Below are positions 1-6,251 of a DNA stretch of 10,290 nt, piece by piece; position 1 is the stretch's first letter; each line of letters starts with the position of its first letter. Made by a program: the position numbers and the translations under genes. Origin of the DNA: an uncultured Burkholderiales bacterium (GTDB taxonomy: Bacteria > Pseudomonadota > Gammaproteobacteria > Burkholderiales > Burkholderiaceae_E); assembly GCA_903898725.1 (NCBI GenBank), contig CAIUGQ010000512.1, positions 1 through 10,290 of the forward strand, given 5' to 3'. The notes beneath the pieces are model-generated. The model saw only the letters and a list, made by a program, of their open reading frames with translations, did no database searches and was not told where the DNA came from.

Positions 1-406
1 CACGCGTCGCGGTGAACAGCTCGTTGCGGTTCGGGTCATAGACCACGCCCTGCGTCATCACGCCCTTGTGTGCCAGGCCGATCGAGATTGCATATTGTGG
101 CAGGCCGTGGATGAAGTTGGTGGTGCCGTCGAGCGGATCGATGATCCAGATGTTCTCGGCTTCCTGCGGCGGCACGTCGAGCCGGCCGGGCAGGTGGCCG
201 GACTCCTCGCCGAGGAACGCATGGTCGGGGTAGGCCTGCTTCAGCGCGCCGATGATCGTCGCCTCAGAGGCCCGATCGACCTCGGTGACGAAGTCGTTGC
301 GCTGCTTGCGAGCGACCTTGATGCTGTCGAGATCGAGGGCGGCTCGGGTGATGATCCGGCCTGCGGCGCGCGCGGCGCGCACCGCGACGTTCAACATGGG
401 ATGCAT
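1..406 (-). CDS. suhB: SuhB, inositol-1-monophosphatase family protein (N-terminal 135 codons; truncated by window edge)
   Basis: The leftward reading frame starts at the ATG at 406-404 (MHPMLNVAVRAAR) and stays open to the window edge, so the C-terminal half is missing. Visible inositol monophosphatase motifs are the metal-ligand glutamate in FLGEESG (residues 64-70) and motif A, WIIDPLDGTTNF (87-98), with D90 and D93 as expected metal ligands. NDFVTEVD (37-44) is also typical. The family hydrolyses inositol monophosphates with Mg2+. In Gram-negative bacteria SuhB is also known as a partner of the Nus/rRNA antitermination complex, a family fact that cannot be tested from this sequence. The ATG at 406 is preferred over the one at 397 because homologues in beta-proteobacteria begin MHPMLN. 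No convincing Shine-Dalgarno precedes it. The gene is divergent from the symporter-trmJ operon, matching the usual suhB|trmJ arrangement. Confidence 0.93.
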   Translation of the reverse strand, partial: MHPMLNVAVRAARAAGRIITRAALDLDSIKVARKQRNDFVTEVDRASEATIIGALKQAYPDHAFLGEESGHLPGRLDVPPQEAENIWIIDPLDGTTNFIHGLPQYAISIGLAHKGVMTQGVVYDPNRNELFTATR

Positions 407-434
407 TGAGCGGGCGCTTTGGGGTAAACCGGCC

Positions 435-440
435 ATTGTA
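435..440 (-). promoter_or_regulatory. Candidate -10 element for suhB
   Basis: The minus strand reads TACAAT here (5 of 6 matches to TATAAT). This would put the transcription start about 22 bases upstream of the suhB ATG. No good -35 hexamer lies at 16-18 bases, so the call rests on the -10 match and the position alone. Confidence 0.35.
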
Positions 441-495
441 TGCCAGCCCGACGCCTGCGATCCGGCGCGCCGCAGCGACCCGGGCCGCGAGGCGT

Positions 496-501
496 CATAA
501 T
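496..501 (+). promoter_or_regulatory. Candidate -10 element for the symporter-trmJ-PrpF-like operon
   Basis: CATAAT (5 of 6 to TATAAT) stands out in the very GC-rich 211-base spacer 407-617 between suhB and the symporter. It would give a leader of about 110 bases. No clear -35 is visible. In genomes without the symporter this position would serve trmJ directly, which is an inference. Apart from this and the suhB element I see no gene, repeat or convincing hairpin in the spacer. Confidence 0.3.
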
Positions 502-617
502 CCGCAGGCGGTCGACCCGGGCCGGCGCAGGCGCAGGCGTCGGTCTGAGGCACCCGCAGAGTCCTGTCGAGCCGCTCCGTCCGCTCAGCCCCGCCGCTCC
601 GACCCGCGCCCGCCGTC

Positions 618-2054
618 ATGCTCCTCGTCCTGGTCTTCGCCTACCTGCTGGTCACCATCGCCATCGGCCTGTGGGCGGCCCGGCGCGTCAAGAACACCGC
701 CGACTTCGCGATCGCCGGGCGCCACCTGCCGATGGTCATGATCGTGACGACCACCTTCGCCACCTGGTTCGGCTCCGAGACGGTGCTCGGCATCCCGGCG
801 AAGTTCGTCCAGGGCGGGCTGGGGGCGGTCGTGGAGGATCCGTTCGGTGCCGGCAGCTGCCTGATCCTGGTCGGCCTGTTCTTCGCGGCCAAGCTCTATC
901 GGATGACGCTGCTGACCATCAGCGACTACTACCGGGCCCGCTACGGCCGCGCGGTCGAGGTGGTCTGCTCGCTGATCATCATCGTCAGCTACCTCGGCTG
1001 GGTGTCGGCGCAGGTCACCGCCCTCGGTCTGGTCTTCAACCTGCTCTCGGGCGGCGCGATCCCGATTCCGCTGGGGATGGTGATCGGCACGGTGTCGATC
1101 CTCGCCTACACGCTGTTCGGCGGCATGTGGTCGGTCGCCGTCACCGACTTCATGCAGATGATCATCCTGGTCGTGGGCCTGCTGGTGATCGCCGTCTTCG
1201 CGAGCGAGCTGGCCGGCGGTGCGGACAAGGTCGTCGCCCTGGCGCAGAGCCGCGACATGTTCCGCTTCCTGCCCGAGCCGTCGATGCACGACATCCTCTT
1301 CTTCATCGCCGCGGCGATCACGATGATGCTCGGGTCGATCCCGCAGCAGGACGTCTTCCAGCGGGTGATGTCGGCGAAGGATGTCCGTGCGGCGACGCGG
1401 GGTCCGGTGATCGGCGGCGCCTGCTACATCCTGTTCGCCTTCGTGCCGATGTTCCTGGTGACCAGCGCGCTGCTGATCATGCCCGAGCAGGCGGCGGTGC
1501 TGCTGGCCGACGATCCGCAGAAGGTGCTGCCGACGCTGGTGCTCGAGCACATGCCGTTCGCGATGCAGGTGCTGTTCTTCGGCGCGCTGCTGTCGGCGCT
1601 GAAGTCGACGGCGTCGGCGACCCTGCTCGCGCCCTCGGTGACCTTCGTCGAGAACATCTGGCGCCAGTTCAAGCCACGGATGGGCGACCGCGAGGAGCTG
1701 CGCGACATGCGGGTCGCGGTGCTGGTGTTCTCGGTCTGCGTATGCAGCTACGCGATCGTCATGCAGGGCACGCCGATCTACGAGCTGGTGTCGGCCGCCT
1801 ACCAGGTCACGCTGGTCGGGGCGTTCGTGCCCCTGCTGGCGGGGCTGTACTGGCGACGGGCGTCCACGCAGGGGGCGATCTTCTCGATCGTGCTCGGGCT
1901 GCTCGCCTGGCTGCTGTTCCTGGCCACGCCGGCGGGCGCGGTGTTCCCGGCCCAGCTCGCCGGCGTGCTCGCGTCGGGCGCCGGCATGCTGATCGGCTCG
2001 CTCGGCCCGCAGGCGCTTGCAAATCACCACGACCGCCGTGTCCTCGCGCACTGA
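618..2054 (+). CDS. Sodium:solute symporter (SSS/SLC5 family), substrate unknown
   Basis: This is a 478-residue, strongly hydrophobic inner-membrane protein with about 12-13 predicted helices, the usual SSS length. Family landmarks in order are the end of helix 1 followed by TADFAIAGRHLP (27-38), the loop TISDYYRARYG (100-110), and the SSS signature GGMWSVAVTDFMQ (168-180). A late helix carries ALLSALKSTASATLL (323-337), whose S330-T331 pair aligns with the Ser-Thr of the Na2 sodium site of PutP. These support Na+-coupled uptake of a small organic solute; the substrate cannot be read from sequence. The ATG at 618 has no visible Shine-Dalgarno. The frame is open upstream only to a stop at 546-548, and there is no better start in between. 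The C-terminus abuts or overlaps the trmJ start, so the two are probably co-transcribed. A symporter here is not part of the core suhB|trmJ-cysE block as I recall it. Confidence 0.9.
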   Translation: MLLVLVFAYLLVTIAIGLWAARRVKNTADFAIAGRHLPMVMIVTTTFATWFGSETVLGIPAKFVQGGLGAVVEDPFGAGSCLILVGLFFAAKLYRMTLLTISDYYRARYGRAVEVVCSLIIIVSYLGWVSAQVTALGLVFNLLSGGAIPIPLGMVIGTVSILAYTLFGGMWSVAVTDFMQMIILVVGLLVIAVFASELAGGADKVVALAQSRDMFRFLPEPSMHDILFFIAAAITMMLGSIPQQDVFQRVMSAKDVRAATRGPVIGGACYILFAFVPMFLVTSALLIMPEQAAVLLADDPQKVLPTLVLEHMPFAMQVLFFGALLSALKSTASATLLAPSVTFVENIWRQFKPRMGDREELRDMRVAVLVFSVCVCSYAIVMQGTPIYELVSAAYQVTLVGAFVPLLAGLYWRRASTQGAIFSIVLGLLAWLLFLATPAGAVFPAQLAGVLASGAGMLIGSLGPQALANHHDRRVLAH

Positions 2055-2862
2055 GACCTTCGAGCCGACGGTGCCGCGCTCGCTGCATGCGGGCGACCCC
2101 GGCGCGCTCGGGCGGGTGGCCTTCGTGCTGGTCGGCACCAGCCATCCGGGCAACGTCGGCGCCGCCGCGCGCGCCATGCGCACGATGGGCGTGACCGACC
2201 TGCGGCTGGTCGCGCCGCGCTTCGACGACGTGGCCGAGCGCCCCGAGGCGCGCGCCTTCGCCAGCGGCGCGACCGATGTGCTCGATGGGGTTCGTCGCTT
2301 CGCCACGCTGGCCGAGGCGATCGGCGACGCGGTGCTCTCGGTCGCCGTCAGCGCCGAACCGCGCGAGTTCGGGCCGGAGCCTGCGCCGCCCGAGGCCTGC
2401 GCGGCCGATGCGATGGCGGTGCTCGCCGCCGACCCTGCCCACCGGGTCGCCTTCGTCTTCGGCGCCGAGCGCACCGGACTCTCGATCGAGGAGGTCCAGG
2501 CCTGCGGGCGGCTCACCAGCATCCCGGCGAGTCCGAGCTACTCGTCGCTGAACCTCGCCCAGGCGGTCCAGGTGCTCGCCTACTGCGTGCGGCGGGCTGC
2601 GCTCGCCGTGCCCGCGTCAGCCGACGCCGCCGCTTCGGCAGGCGCGCGGCCGGGCCCGCGGCTGGCCGACCAGCAGGCGGTGGCCGGGCTGCTCGAGCAT
2701 GCCGAACGCGCGCTGCGCACGATCGGTTTCCTCGATCCGCGCCACCCCAAGAAGCTCCTGCCGCGGCTGCGCCGCCTGCTGCTGCGGGCGCGCCTGCGGC
2801 CCGAGGAGGTCGACCTGCTGCGCGGCGTGCTCAAGCTGATGGAACGGGGCGGACCGCGATGA
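2038..2862 (+). CDS. trmJ: TrmJ, tRNA (cytidine/uridine-2'-O-)-methyltransferase
   Basis: This is a SPOUT-class methyltransferase that 2'-O-methylates position 32 of the tRNA anticodon loop using S-adenosylmethionine; it is cytoplasmic and normally dimeric. Numbered from the GTG at 2038 (274 residues), the knot motifs are SHPGNVGAAARAMRTMG (35-51) with the motif-1 Arg at 45, FGAERTGL (141-148) and SPSYSSLNLAQAVQV (165-179). The C-terminal extension, including HPKKLLPRLRRLLLRA, matches E. coli TrmJ and separates it from other TrmH-family members. The start is uncertain: no ATG precedes the core, and TTG 2017, GTG 2038 and GTG 2071 are all in frame. The first two overlap the symporter gene; GTG 2071 leaves 16 bases between the genes. 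None has a convincing Shine-Dalgarno. The stop overlaps the next start as ATGA. Confidence 0.92.
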   Translation: MSSRTETFEPTVPRSLHAGDPGALGRVAFVLVGTSHPGNVGAAARAMRTMGVTDLRLVAPRFDDVAERPEARAFASGATDVLDGVRRFATLAEAIGDAVLSVAVSAEPREFGPEPAPPEACAADAMAVLAADPAHRVAFVFGAERTGLSIEEVQACGRLTSIPASPSYSSLNLAQAVQVLAYCVRRAALAVPASADAAASAGARPGPRLADQQAVAGLLEHAERALRTIGFLDPRHPKKLLPRLRRLLLRARLRPEEVDLLRGVLKLMERGGPR

Positions 2863-4010
2863 CCGTGCGCCGCCTGCCGGTCGTCCTGATGCGCGGGGGC
2901 TCGCGGCGTGCGGCCTGCTTCCACGCCCACGACCTCCCGAACGTGCCGCGCGCGCGCGATGCGGTCCTGGTGCGCGCGATGGGCGGCCCCGATGTCGGTG
3001 GCGCCGGCATCGACGGGATCGGTCCGGGCGCCGACGGGGTGGCCCGGGTCCTGGTGATCTCGCGTTCGCAGCGACCGGGCTGCGACATCGACTTTCTCTG
3101 CGGGACCCTGGCGGTCGGTGCGACGACGATCGACTGGAGCGGCCCCTGCGGCCCGCTCGCCGCCGCGGTCGGGCCGTTCGCGATCGCCGAGCGGCTGTTT
3201 GCCGGCGCCGAAGGGCCGACCCGCGTGCGGCTGCAGCACGTGCCGGACGGCGCGCGGATCGATGCCTACGTGCCGGTGAGCGGCGGCGAGGTGATCGAGC
3301 AGGGCGCCTTCGTCGAGGACGGGGTGCCGTTCGCCTCGGCGGAGGTCAGGCTCGAATGGGTCGAACCCTCCGATGCGCCGTTCCCCACCGCACGCCTGCG
3401 CGATGTGCTCGAGCTGCCCGGCGGGCTCGCGCTCGACGCGACCCTGGTCGCGGTCGACGAGCCGATGGCCTTCGTCCGCGCCGACGCGCTCGGGCTGAGC
3501 GGTCGCGAATCGGCCGCCGACATCGACCGCAACCGCAAGCTCCTCGAGCGCCTGGAGGCGCTGCGGCTGCAGGCAGCGGTCAGGATGGGGCTGGCCGAGT
3601 CGATGGACGCGGCCACGCGGGCCCGCGGCCCGCTGCCCACGGTGTGCTGGATCGCCCGGCCGGCCGCCTACCGGGGCGCCGGCGGTGTCGAGGTCGGGGC
3701 CGACTCGGTCGACCTGCTGGCTCGCTGCGTGGTCGACGGGCGCCTGCACACCGCCCCGGGCGGCGCCGGCTCGATCGCCCTGGCGGTCGCCGCCGCCGTA
3801 CCGGGCACGGTGGTGGCCGAGGTTGCCCGCACGCTGCCCGGCGTGCCCACGCGGATCGGCCATCCGAGCGGCTCGCGCGCTGCGGGGGCCGAGGTCTCGA
3901 GCCGTGCCGCAGCGGGCGGACGGCCCCGCTGGCGCGTCGAGCGCTGCCTGCTCTCGCACGGTGCACGGCGCCTGCTGGCGGGCGAGGTCCTGGTGCCGGA
4001 CGCCGGCTGA
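2859..4010 (+). CDS. PrpF/DUF453-family isomerase homologue with divergent active site
   Basis: This 383-residue protein aligns by eye over the full length of the PrpF family (aconitate isomerase, 2-methylaconitate or 4-oxalomesaconate tautomerase; two diaminopimelate-epimerase-like halves). Landmarks are PVVLMRGG (7-14), RDAVLVRAMGGPD (33-45), IDGIGPGAD (51-59), SRSQRPGCDIDFL (68-80), CGPLAAAVGPFAI (97-109), MGLAES (243-248), ALAVAAAVPGTVV (307-319) and RIGHPSG (332-338). Several family-invariant positions differ. MRGGTSKG is MRGGSRRA, the TSK lysine is Arg63, the NCGN motif is PCGP with Cys97 kept, and KPHRA is RLHTA. The protein has one lysine (227) and two asparagines (28, 225). The start is the ATG overlapping the trmJ stop (ATGA), with a purine-rich GGAACGGGGCGG just upstream. 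Its substrate is unknown; no prpB, prpC, acnD or gal genes are in the window. It could be a drifted tautomerase, a new specificity or an inactive paralogue. Confidence 0.85.
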   Translation: MTVRRLPVVLMRGGSRRAACFHAHDLPNVPRARDAVLVRAMGGPDVGGAGIDGIGPGADGVARVLVISRSQRPGCDIDFLCGTLAVGATTIDWSGPCGPLAAAVGPFAIAERLFAGAEGPTRVRLQHVPDGARIDAYVPVSGGEVIEQGAFVEDGVPFASAEVRLEWVEPSDAPFPTARLRDVLELPGGLALDATLVAVDEPMAFVRADALGLSGRESAADIDRNRKLLERLEALRLQAAVRMGLAESMDAATRARGPLPTVCWIARPAAYRGAGGVEVGADSVDLLARCVVDGRLHTAPGGAGSIALAVAAAVPGTVVAEVARTLPGVPTRIGHPSGSRAAGAEVSSRAAAGGRPRWRVERCLLSHGARRLLAGEVLVPDAG

Positions 4011-4018
4011 GCCCGGGC

Positions 4019-4033
4019 CGCGGTGCAACCGCG
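4019..4033 (+). terminator. Short stem-loop after the PrpF-like gene
   Basis: CGCGGT and ACCGCG pair around a 3-base loop eight bases past the PrpF-like stop codon. No T-run follows, so it is at best a weak or Rho-assisted 3' end. It may be no more than chance in DNA of this GC content. Confidence 0.2.
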
Positions 4034-4060
4034 TCGCCTGCACGCTTGGCGAGTCGAGGC

Positions 4061-4066
4061 TAGAAT
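4061..4066 (+). promoter_or_regulatory. Candidate -10 element for cysE
   Basis: TAGAAT (5 of 6 to TATAAT) lies 27 bases before the cysE ATG and would give a leader of roughly 20 bases. A TTGGCG at 4046-4051 is too close (9-base spacer) to be its -35, and nothing good lies at 16-18 bases. The leader carries a G-rich ribosome-binding stretch, GGGGG, at 4081-4085. Confidence 0.37.
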
Positions 4067-4093
4067 CCGCGCTCAGACCCGGGGGCCGAGGCC

Positions 4094-4846
4094 ATGTTCG
4101 AGCGGATCAGGGAAGACATCGCCACGGTGCGCGAACGCGATCCGGCGGCCCGGACGTCGCTGGAGGTGCTGCTCGCGTACCCGGGCGTCCACGCGCTGGC
4201 GATCCACCGGGTCGCCAAGCGGGTGCGCGGTGCGGGGCTGCACACCGCAGCGCGCGTGCTCTCGCATCTGGGGCGGATGCTCACCGGCATCGAGATCCAC
4301 CCGGGCGCGAAGATCGGTCGCCGCGTCTTCATCGACCACGGCATGGGCGTCGTGATCGGCGAGACCGCCGAAGTCGGCGACGACTGCACCATCTACCAGG
4401 GCGTCACGCTCGGGGGCACCTCGCTCACCCGGGGCGCGAAACGTCATCCGACGCTCGAGGCGGGCGTGGTGATCGGGGCCGGCGCCAAGGTGCTCGGCGG
4501 CTTCACCGTCGGCACGCGGGCGCGCGTCGGGTCGAACTCAGTGGTCCTGAAGACCGTGCCGCCGGGCGCGACCGCGGTCGGCATTCCGGCGCGGATCCTG
4601 GGCGACGACATCGAGGCCCGACGCGAGGCACAGGCCGAGAAGATGGGGTTCTCGGCCTATGCGGTCACGCAGGGCGCGGACGATCCGCTGTCGGTGGCGC
4701 TGCACCAGCTGATCGACCACGTGGCCGAGCAGGACCGTCGCATCGACCAGCTGACCGCCGCGCTCGAGCGGCTCTGCGGAGACCGGCCGGAGGGCTGCGA
4801 CGGCGTGCCGCTGGACGCCGGGCGTCTGAGCCGCCTGGTCGACTGA
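4094..4846 (+). CDS. cysE: CysE, serine O-acetyltransferase (short type)
   Basis: This 250-residue enzyme acetylates L-serine with acetyl-CoA to O-acetylserine, the first committed step of cysteine synthesis. It has a short helical N-terminus followed by a left-handed beta-helix of hexapeptide repeats, about residues 66-170. Key residues are EIHPGAKIG (67-75), FIDHGMGVVIGETAEVG (79-95) with catalytic His82, TLGGTSL (105-111) and RHP with His118. Glu67 stands where E. coli CysE has its catalytic Asp; I recall Glu as normal in the Bacillus-type short enzymes, so it is not a defect. A C-terminal tail beyond the beta-helix (about 195-250) contains a helical, possibly coiled segment and lacks the E. 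coli GDGI-type end. The ATG at 4094 has a GGGGG stretch 8 bases upstream. The gene lies 83 bases after the PrpF-like gene and converges on lpxH. Confidence 0.96.
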   Translation: MFERIREDIATVRERDPAARTSLEVLLAYPGVHALAIHRVAKRVRGAGLHTAARVLSHLGRMLTGIEIHPGAKIGRRVFIDHGMGVVIGETAEVGDDCTIYQGVTLGGTSLTRGAKRHPTLEAGVVIGAGAKVLGGFTVGTRARVGSNSVVLKTVPPGATAVGIPARILGDDIEARREAQAEKMGFSAYAVTQGADDPLSVALHQLIDHVAEQDRRIDQLTAALERLCGDRPEGCDGVPLDAGRLSRLVD

Positions 4847-4870
4847 AGGTCCGCTCGACCGATCGGTCGG
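4838..4870. terminator. Inverted repeats between the convergent cysE and lpxH genes
   Basis: A perfect 14-base palindrome, CGACCGATCGGTCG, occupies 4856-4869 in the 32-base gap between the two stop codons. In RNA it would form a 5-bp stem with a GATC loop on either strand. GGTCGA at 4838-4843 can instead pair with TCGACC at 4855-4860, giving a competing hairpin. There is no T-tract on either side, so intrinsic termination is doubtful; a bidirectional 3'-end stabiliser or a protein site is also possible. Confidence 0.28.
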
Positions 4871-4878
4871 CCCGCGTC

Positions 4879-5652
4879 TCAGGCCGGCGGCAGCGCCACC
4901 GGTTCGCCGTGCCGCCACAGCAGCATGGAGCCGCGTGAGGCGTCGTTGTCCCAGTCGGTGAGGACGACGCGGCTGCGCGTGACGCCTTCGTCGACCCAGG
5001 CGTGCACCCCCGGTCGGTGGGTGTGGCCGTGGATCAGCAGACGCGCGCCGGCCGCCCGCATCGCGGTCTGGACCGCATCGGCGTTGACGTCCATCAGTGC
5101 GCCCGGCTTCTCGCGCTTGCCCGCCTCGCTGGTCTCGCGCACCGCGCGGCCGACCGCGAAGCGCTCGGCCAGCGGACGGGCGAGGAACGCCCGCTGCCAG
5201 GCCGCGTCGCGGCAGGTGCTGCGCCACTGCTGGTAGACGAGGTCGTCGGTGCACAGCGCGTCGCCGTGGGCGAGCAGCGCGGGGACGCCGTGCAGCTCGA
5301 GCGACGTCGGATCGTCGAGCAGCACCGCGCCACAGCGCTGCGAATACGGCCGGGCGGCCGGATCCGCCAGCGGCGCGTCGAGCAGGAAATCCCGGTTGCC
5401 GCGCATCAGCCACACCCGCACGCCGCCGGCCGCGAGGCCGGCGAGCGCATCGGCGAGTTCGGCGGCCAGCGGATCGGCGCCATCGTCGCCGACCCACAGT
5501 TCGAAGATGTCGCCGAGCAGCATCACATGCGCCGCGCCGGGTCCGTGCCGGCGCAGCGCGGCGAGAAAGCGCTCGGCGGTGCCGGGCGCCTCCGGCGCGA
5601 GGTGCATGTCCGAGGCGAACAGCACCGGCTCGCCGTGCGGGATGCGCAGCAT
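4879..5652 (-). CDS. lpxH: LpxH, UDP-2,3-diacylglucosamine diphosphatase
   Basis: This 257-residue calcineurin-like metallophosphoesterase cleaves UDP-2,3-diacylglucosamine to lipid X and UMP, the fourth step of lipid A synthesis, at the cytoplasmic face of the inner membrane. All metal motifs are present: SDMHL (14-18, D15 and H17), GDIFELWVGDD (47-57, D48), RGNRDFL (84-90, N86), LAHGD (127-131, H129) and HGHTHRP (208-214, H210 and H212). Spacing of the first four ligands agrees with E. coli LpxH. It is the last gene of a leftward operon, 20 bases after the cyclophilin gene. I see no clear Shine-Dalgarno in that gap, so coupled translation is likely. Its presence indicates a Gram-negative outer membrane. 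Confidence 0.95.
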   Translation of the reverse strand: MLRIPHGEPVLFASDMHLAPEAPGTAERFLAALRRHGPGAAHVMLLGDIFELWVGDDGADPLAAELADALAGLAAGGVRVWLMRGNRDFLLDAPLADPAARPYSQRCGAVLLDDPTSLELHGVPALLAHGDALCTDDLVYQQWRSTCRDAAWQRAFLARPLAERFAVGRAVRETSEAGKREKPGALMDVNADAVQTAMRAAGARLLIHGHTHRPGVHAWVDEGVTRSRVVLTDWDNDASRGSMLLWRHGEPVALPPA

Positions 5653-5672
5653 CGCGGCGGCCGCGGGTCCGC

Positions 5673-6251
5673 TTACTTGGCGCCCACCCGGGTCATCGAC
5701 TGGATGACCACCTGCTCGGCGGGCACGTCGCGGTGCATCCCGGTCGAGGTGGTCTTGACCGCCTTGATCGCGGCCACGGTGTCCATGCCCTGGACCACCT
5801 TGCCGAAGACCGCGTAGCCGTGGCCGTCGGGCTGCGGGTGGTTGAGCATCGCGTTGTCGACGACGTTGATGAAGAACTGCGAGGTGGCCGAGTCGGGCAC
5901 CGAGGTGCGCGCCATCGCCAGCCAGCCGGTGTCGTTCTTCAGGCCGTTCTGCGCCTCGAGCTTGATCGGCGGGTTGGTCGCCTTCTGCTTCATGTCGGGC
6001 GTGAAGCCACCGCCCTGGATCATGAAGTTGCCGATCACCCGGTGGAAGATCGTGCCGTCGTAGTGCTTCGAGTCGACGTACTTGAGGAAGTTCTCGACGG
6101 TCGCCGGCGCCTTGGCCGGGTAGAGCTCGACGACGATCTCGCCTTTGGAGGTCTTGATCAGCACCTGCGGGTTGGCCTGGGCCGAGGCGCCCTCGGGCAC
6201 GGCCGCGAGCGAGAGGAGCAGGGCGCCGATCAGCGGGAGGGACTTGGTCAT
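5673..6251 (-). CDS. ppiA: Periplasmic peptidyl-prolyl cis-trans isomerase (cyclophilin, PpiA-like)
   Basis: This 192-residue protein has a Sec signal peptide: basic start MTKS, hydrophobic LPLIGALLLSLAA, and a likely cut after ASA at residue 24. The mature part is a compact bacterial cyclophilin that catalyses proline isomerisation during folding of exported proteins. Motifs are ENFLKYVDSKHYDGTIFHRV (53-72, catalytic Arg71), NFMIQGGGF (75-83), TSQFFINVVDN (123-133) and GYAVFGKVVQGMD (145-157). The ATG overlaps the stop codon of the upstream TPR gene (ATGA at 6251-6248), implying translational coupling. AGGTGA just upstream may serve as the Shine-Dalgarno. lpxH follows after 20 bases. In related genomes a second, cytoplasmic cyclophilin (ppiB) often sits between this gene and lpxH; it is absent here. 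Confidence 0.94.
   Translation of the reverse strand: MTKSLPLIGALLLSLAAVPEGASAQANPQVLIKTSKGEIVVELYPAKAPATVENFLKYVDSKHYDGTIFHRVIGNFMIQGGGFTPDMKQKATNPPIKLEAQNGLKNDTGWLAMARTSVPDSATSQFFINVVDNAMLNHPQPDGHGYAVFGKVVQGMDTVAAIKAVKTTSTGMHRDVPAEQVVIQSMTRVGAK

Noticed and set aside
440..2194. Rightward open frame overlapping the symporter in another frame
   Set aside because: Arg, Gly and Ala rich translation with no hydrophobic or domain pattern; the frame starting at 618 carries the SSS motifs.
585..2522. Long antisense open frame opposite the symporter and trmJ
   Set aside because: Its translation is low-complexity (Arg, His, Asp, Glu and Gln rich) with no family motifs. It mirrors the GC-rich third positions of two well-supported genes on the other strand.
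4046..4066. TTGGCG plus TAGAAT as a full sigma-70 promoter for cysE
   Set aside because: The spacer is only 9 bases, far short of the 16-18 needed; only the -10 is retained as a candidate.
4160..4163. CysE loss of a catalytic aspartate (Glu67 in EIHP where E. coli has Asp)
   Set aside because: Short-type CysE proteins such as that of Bacillus carry Glu at this place, so it is a subfamily feature and not damage. The position given is approximate for the gene's N-terminal half.
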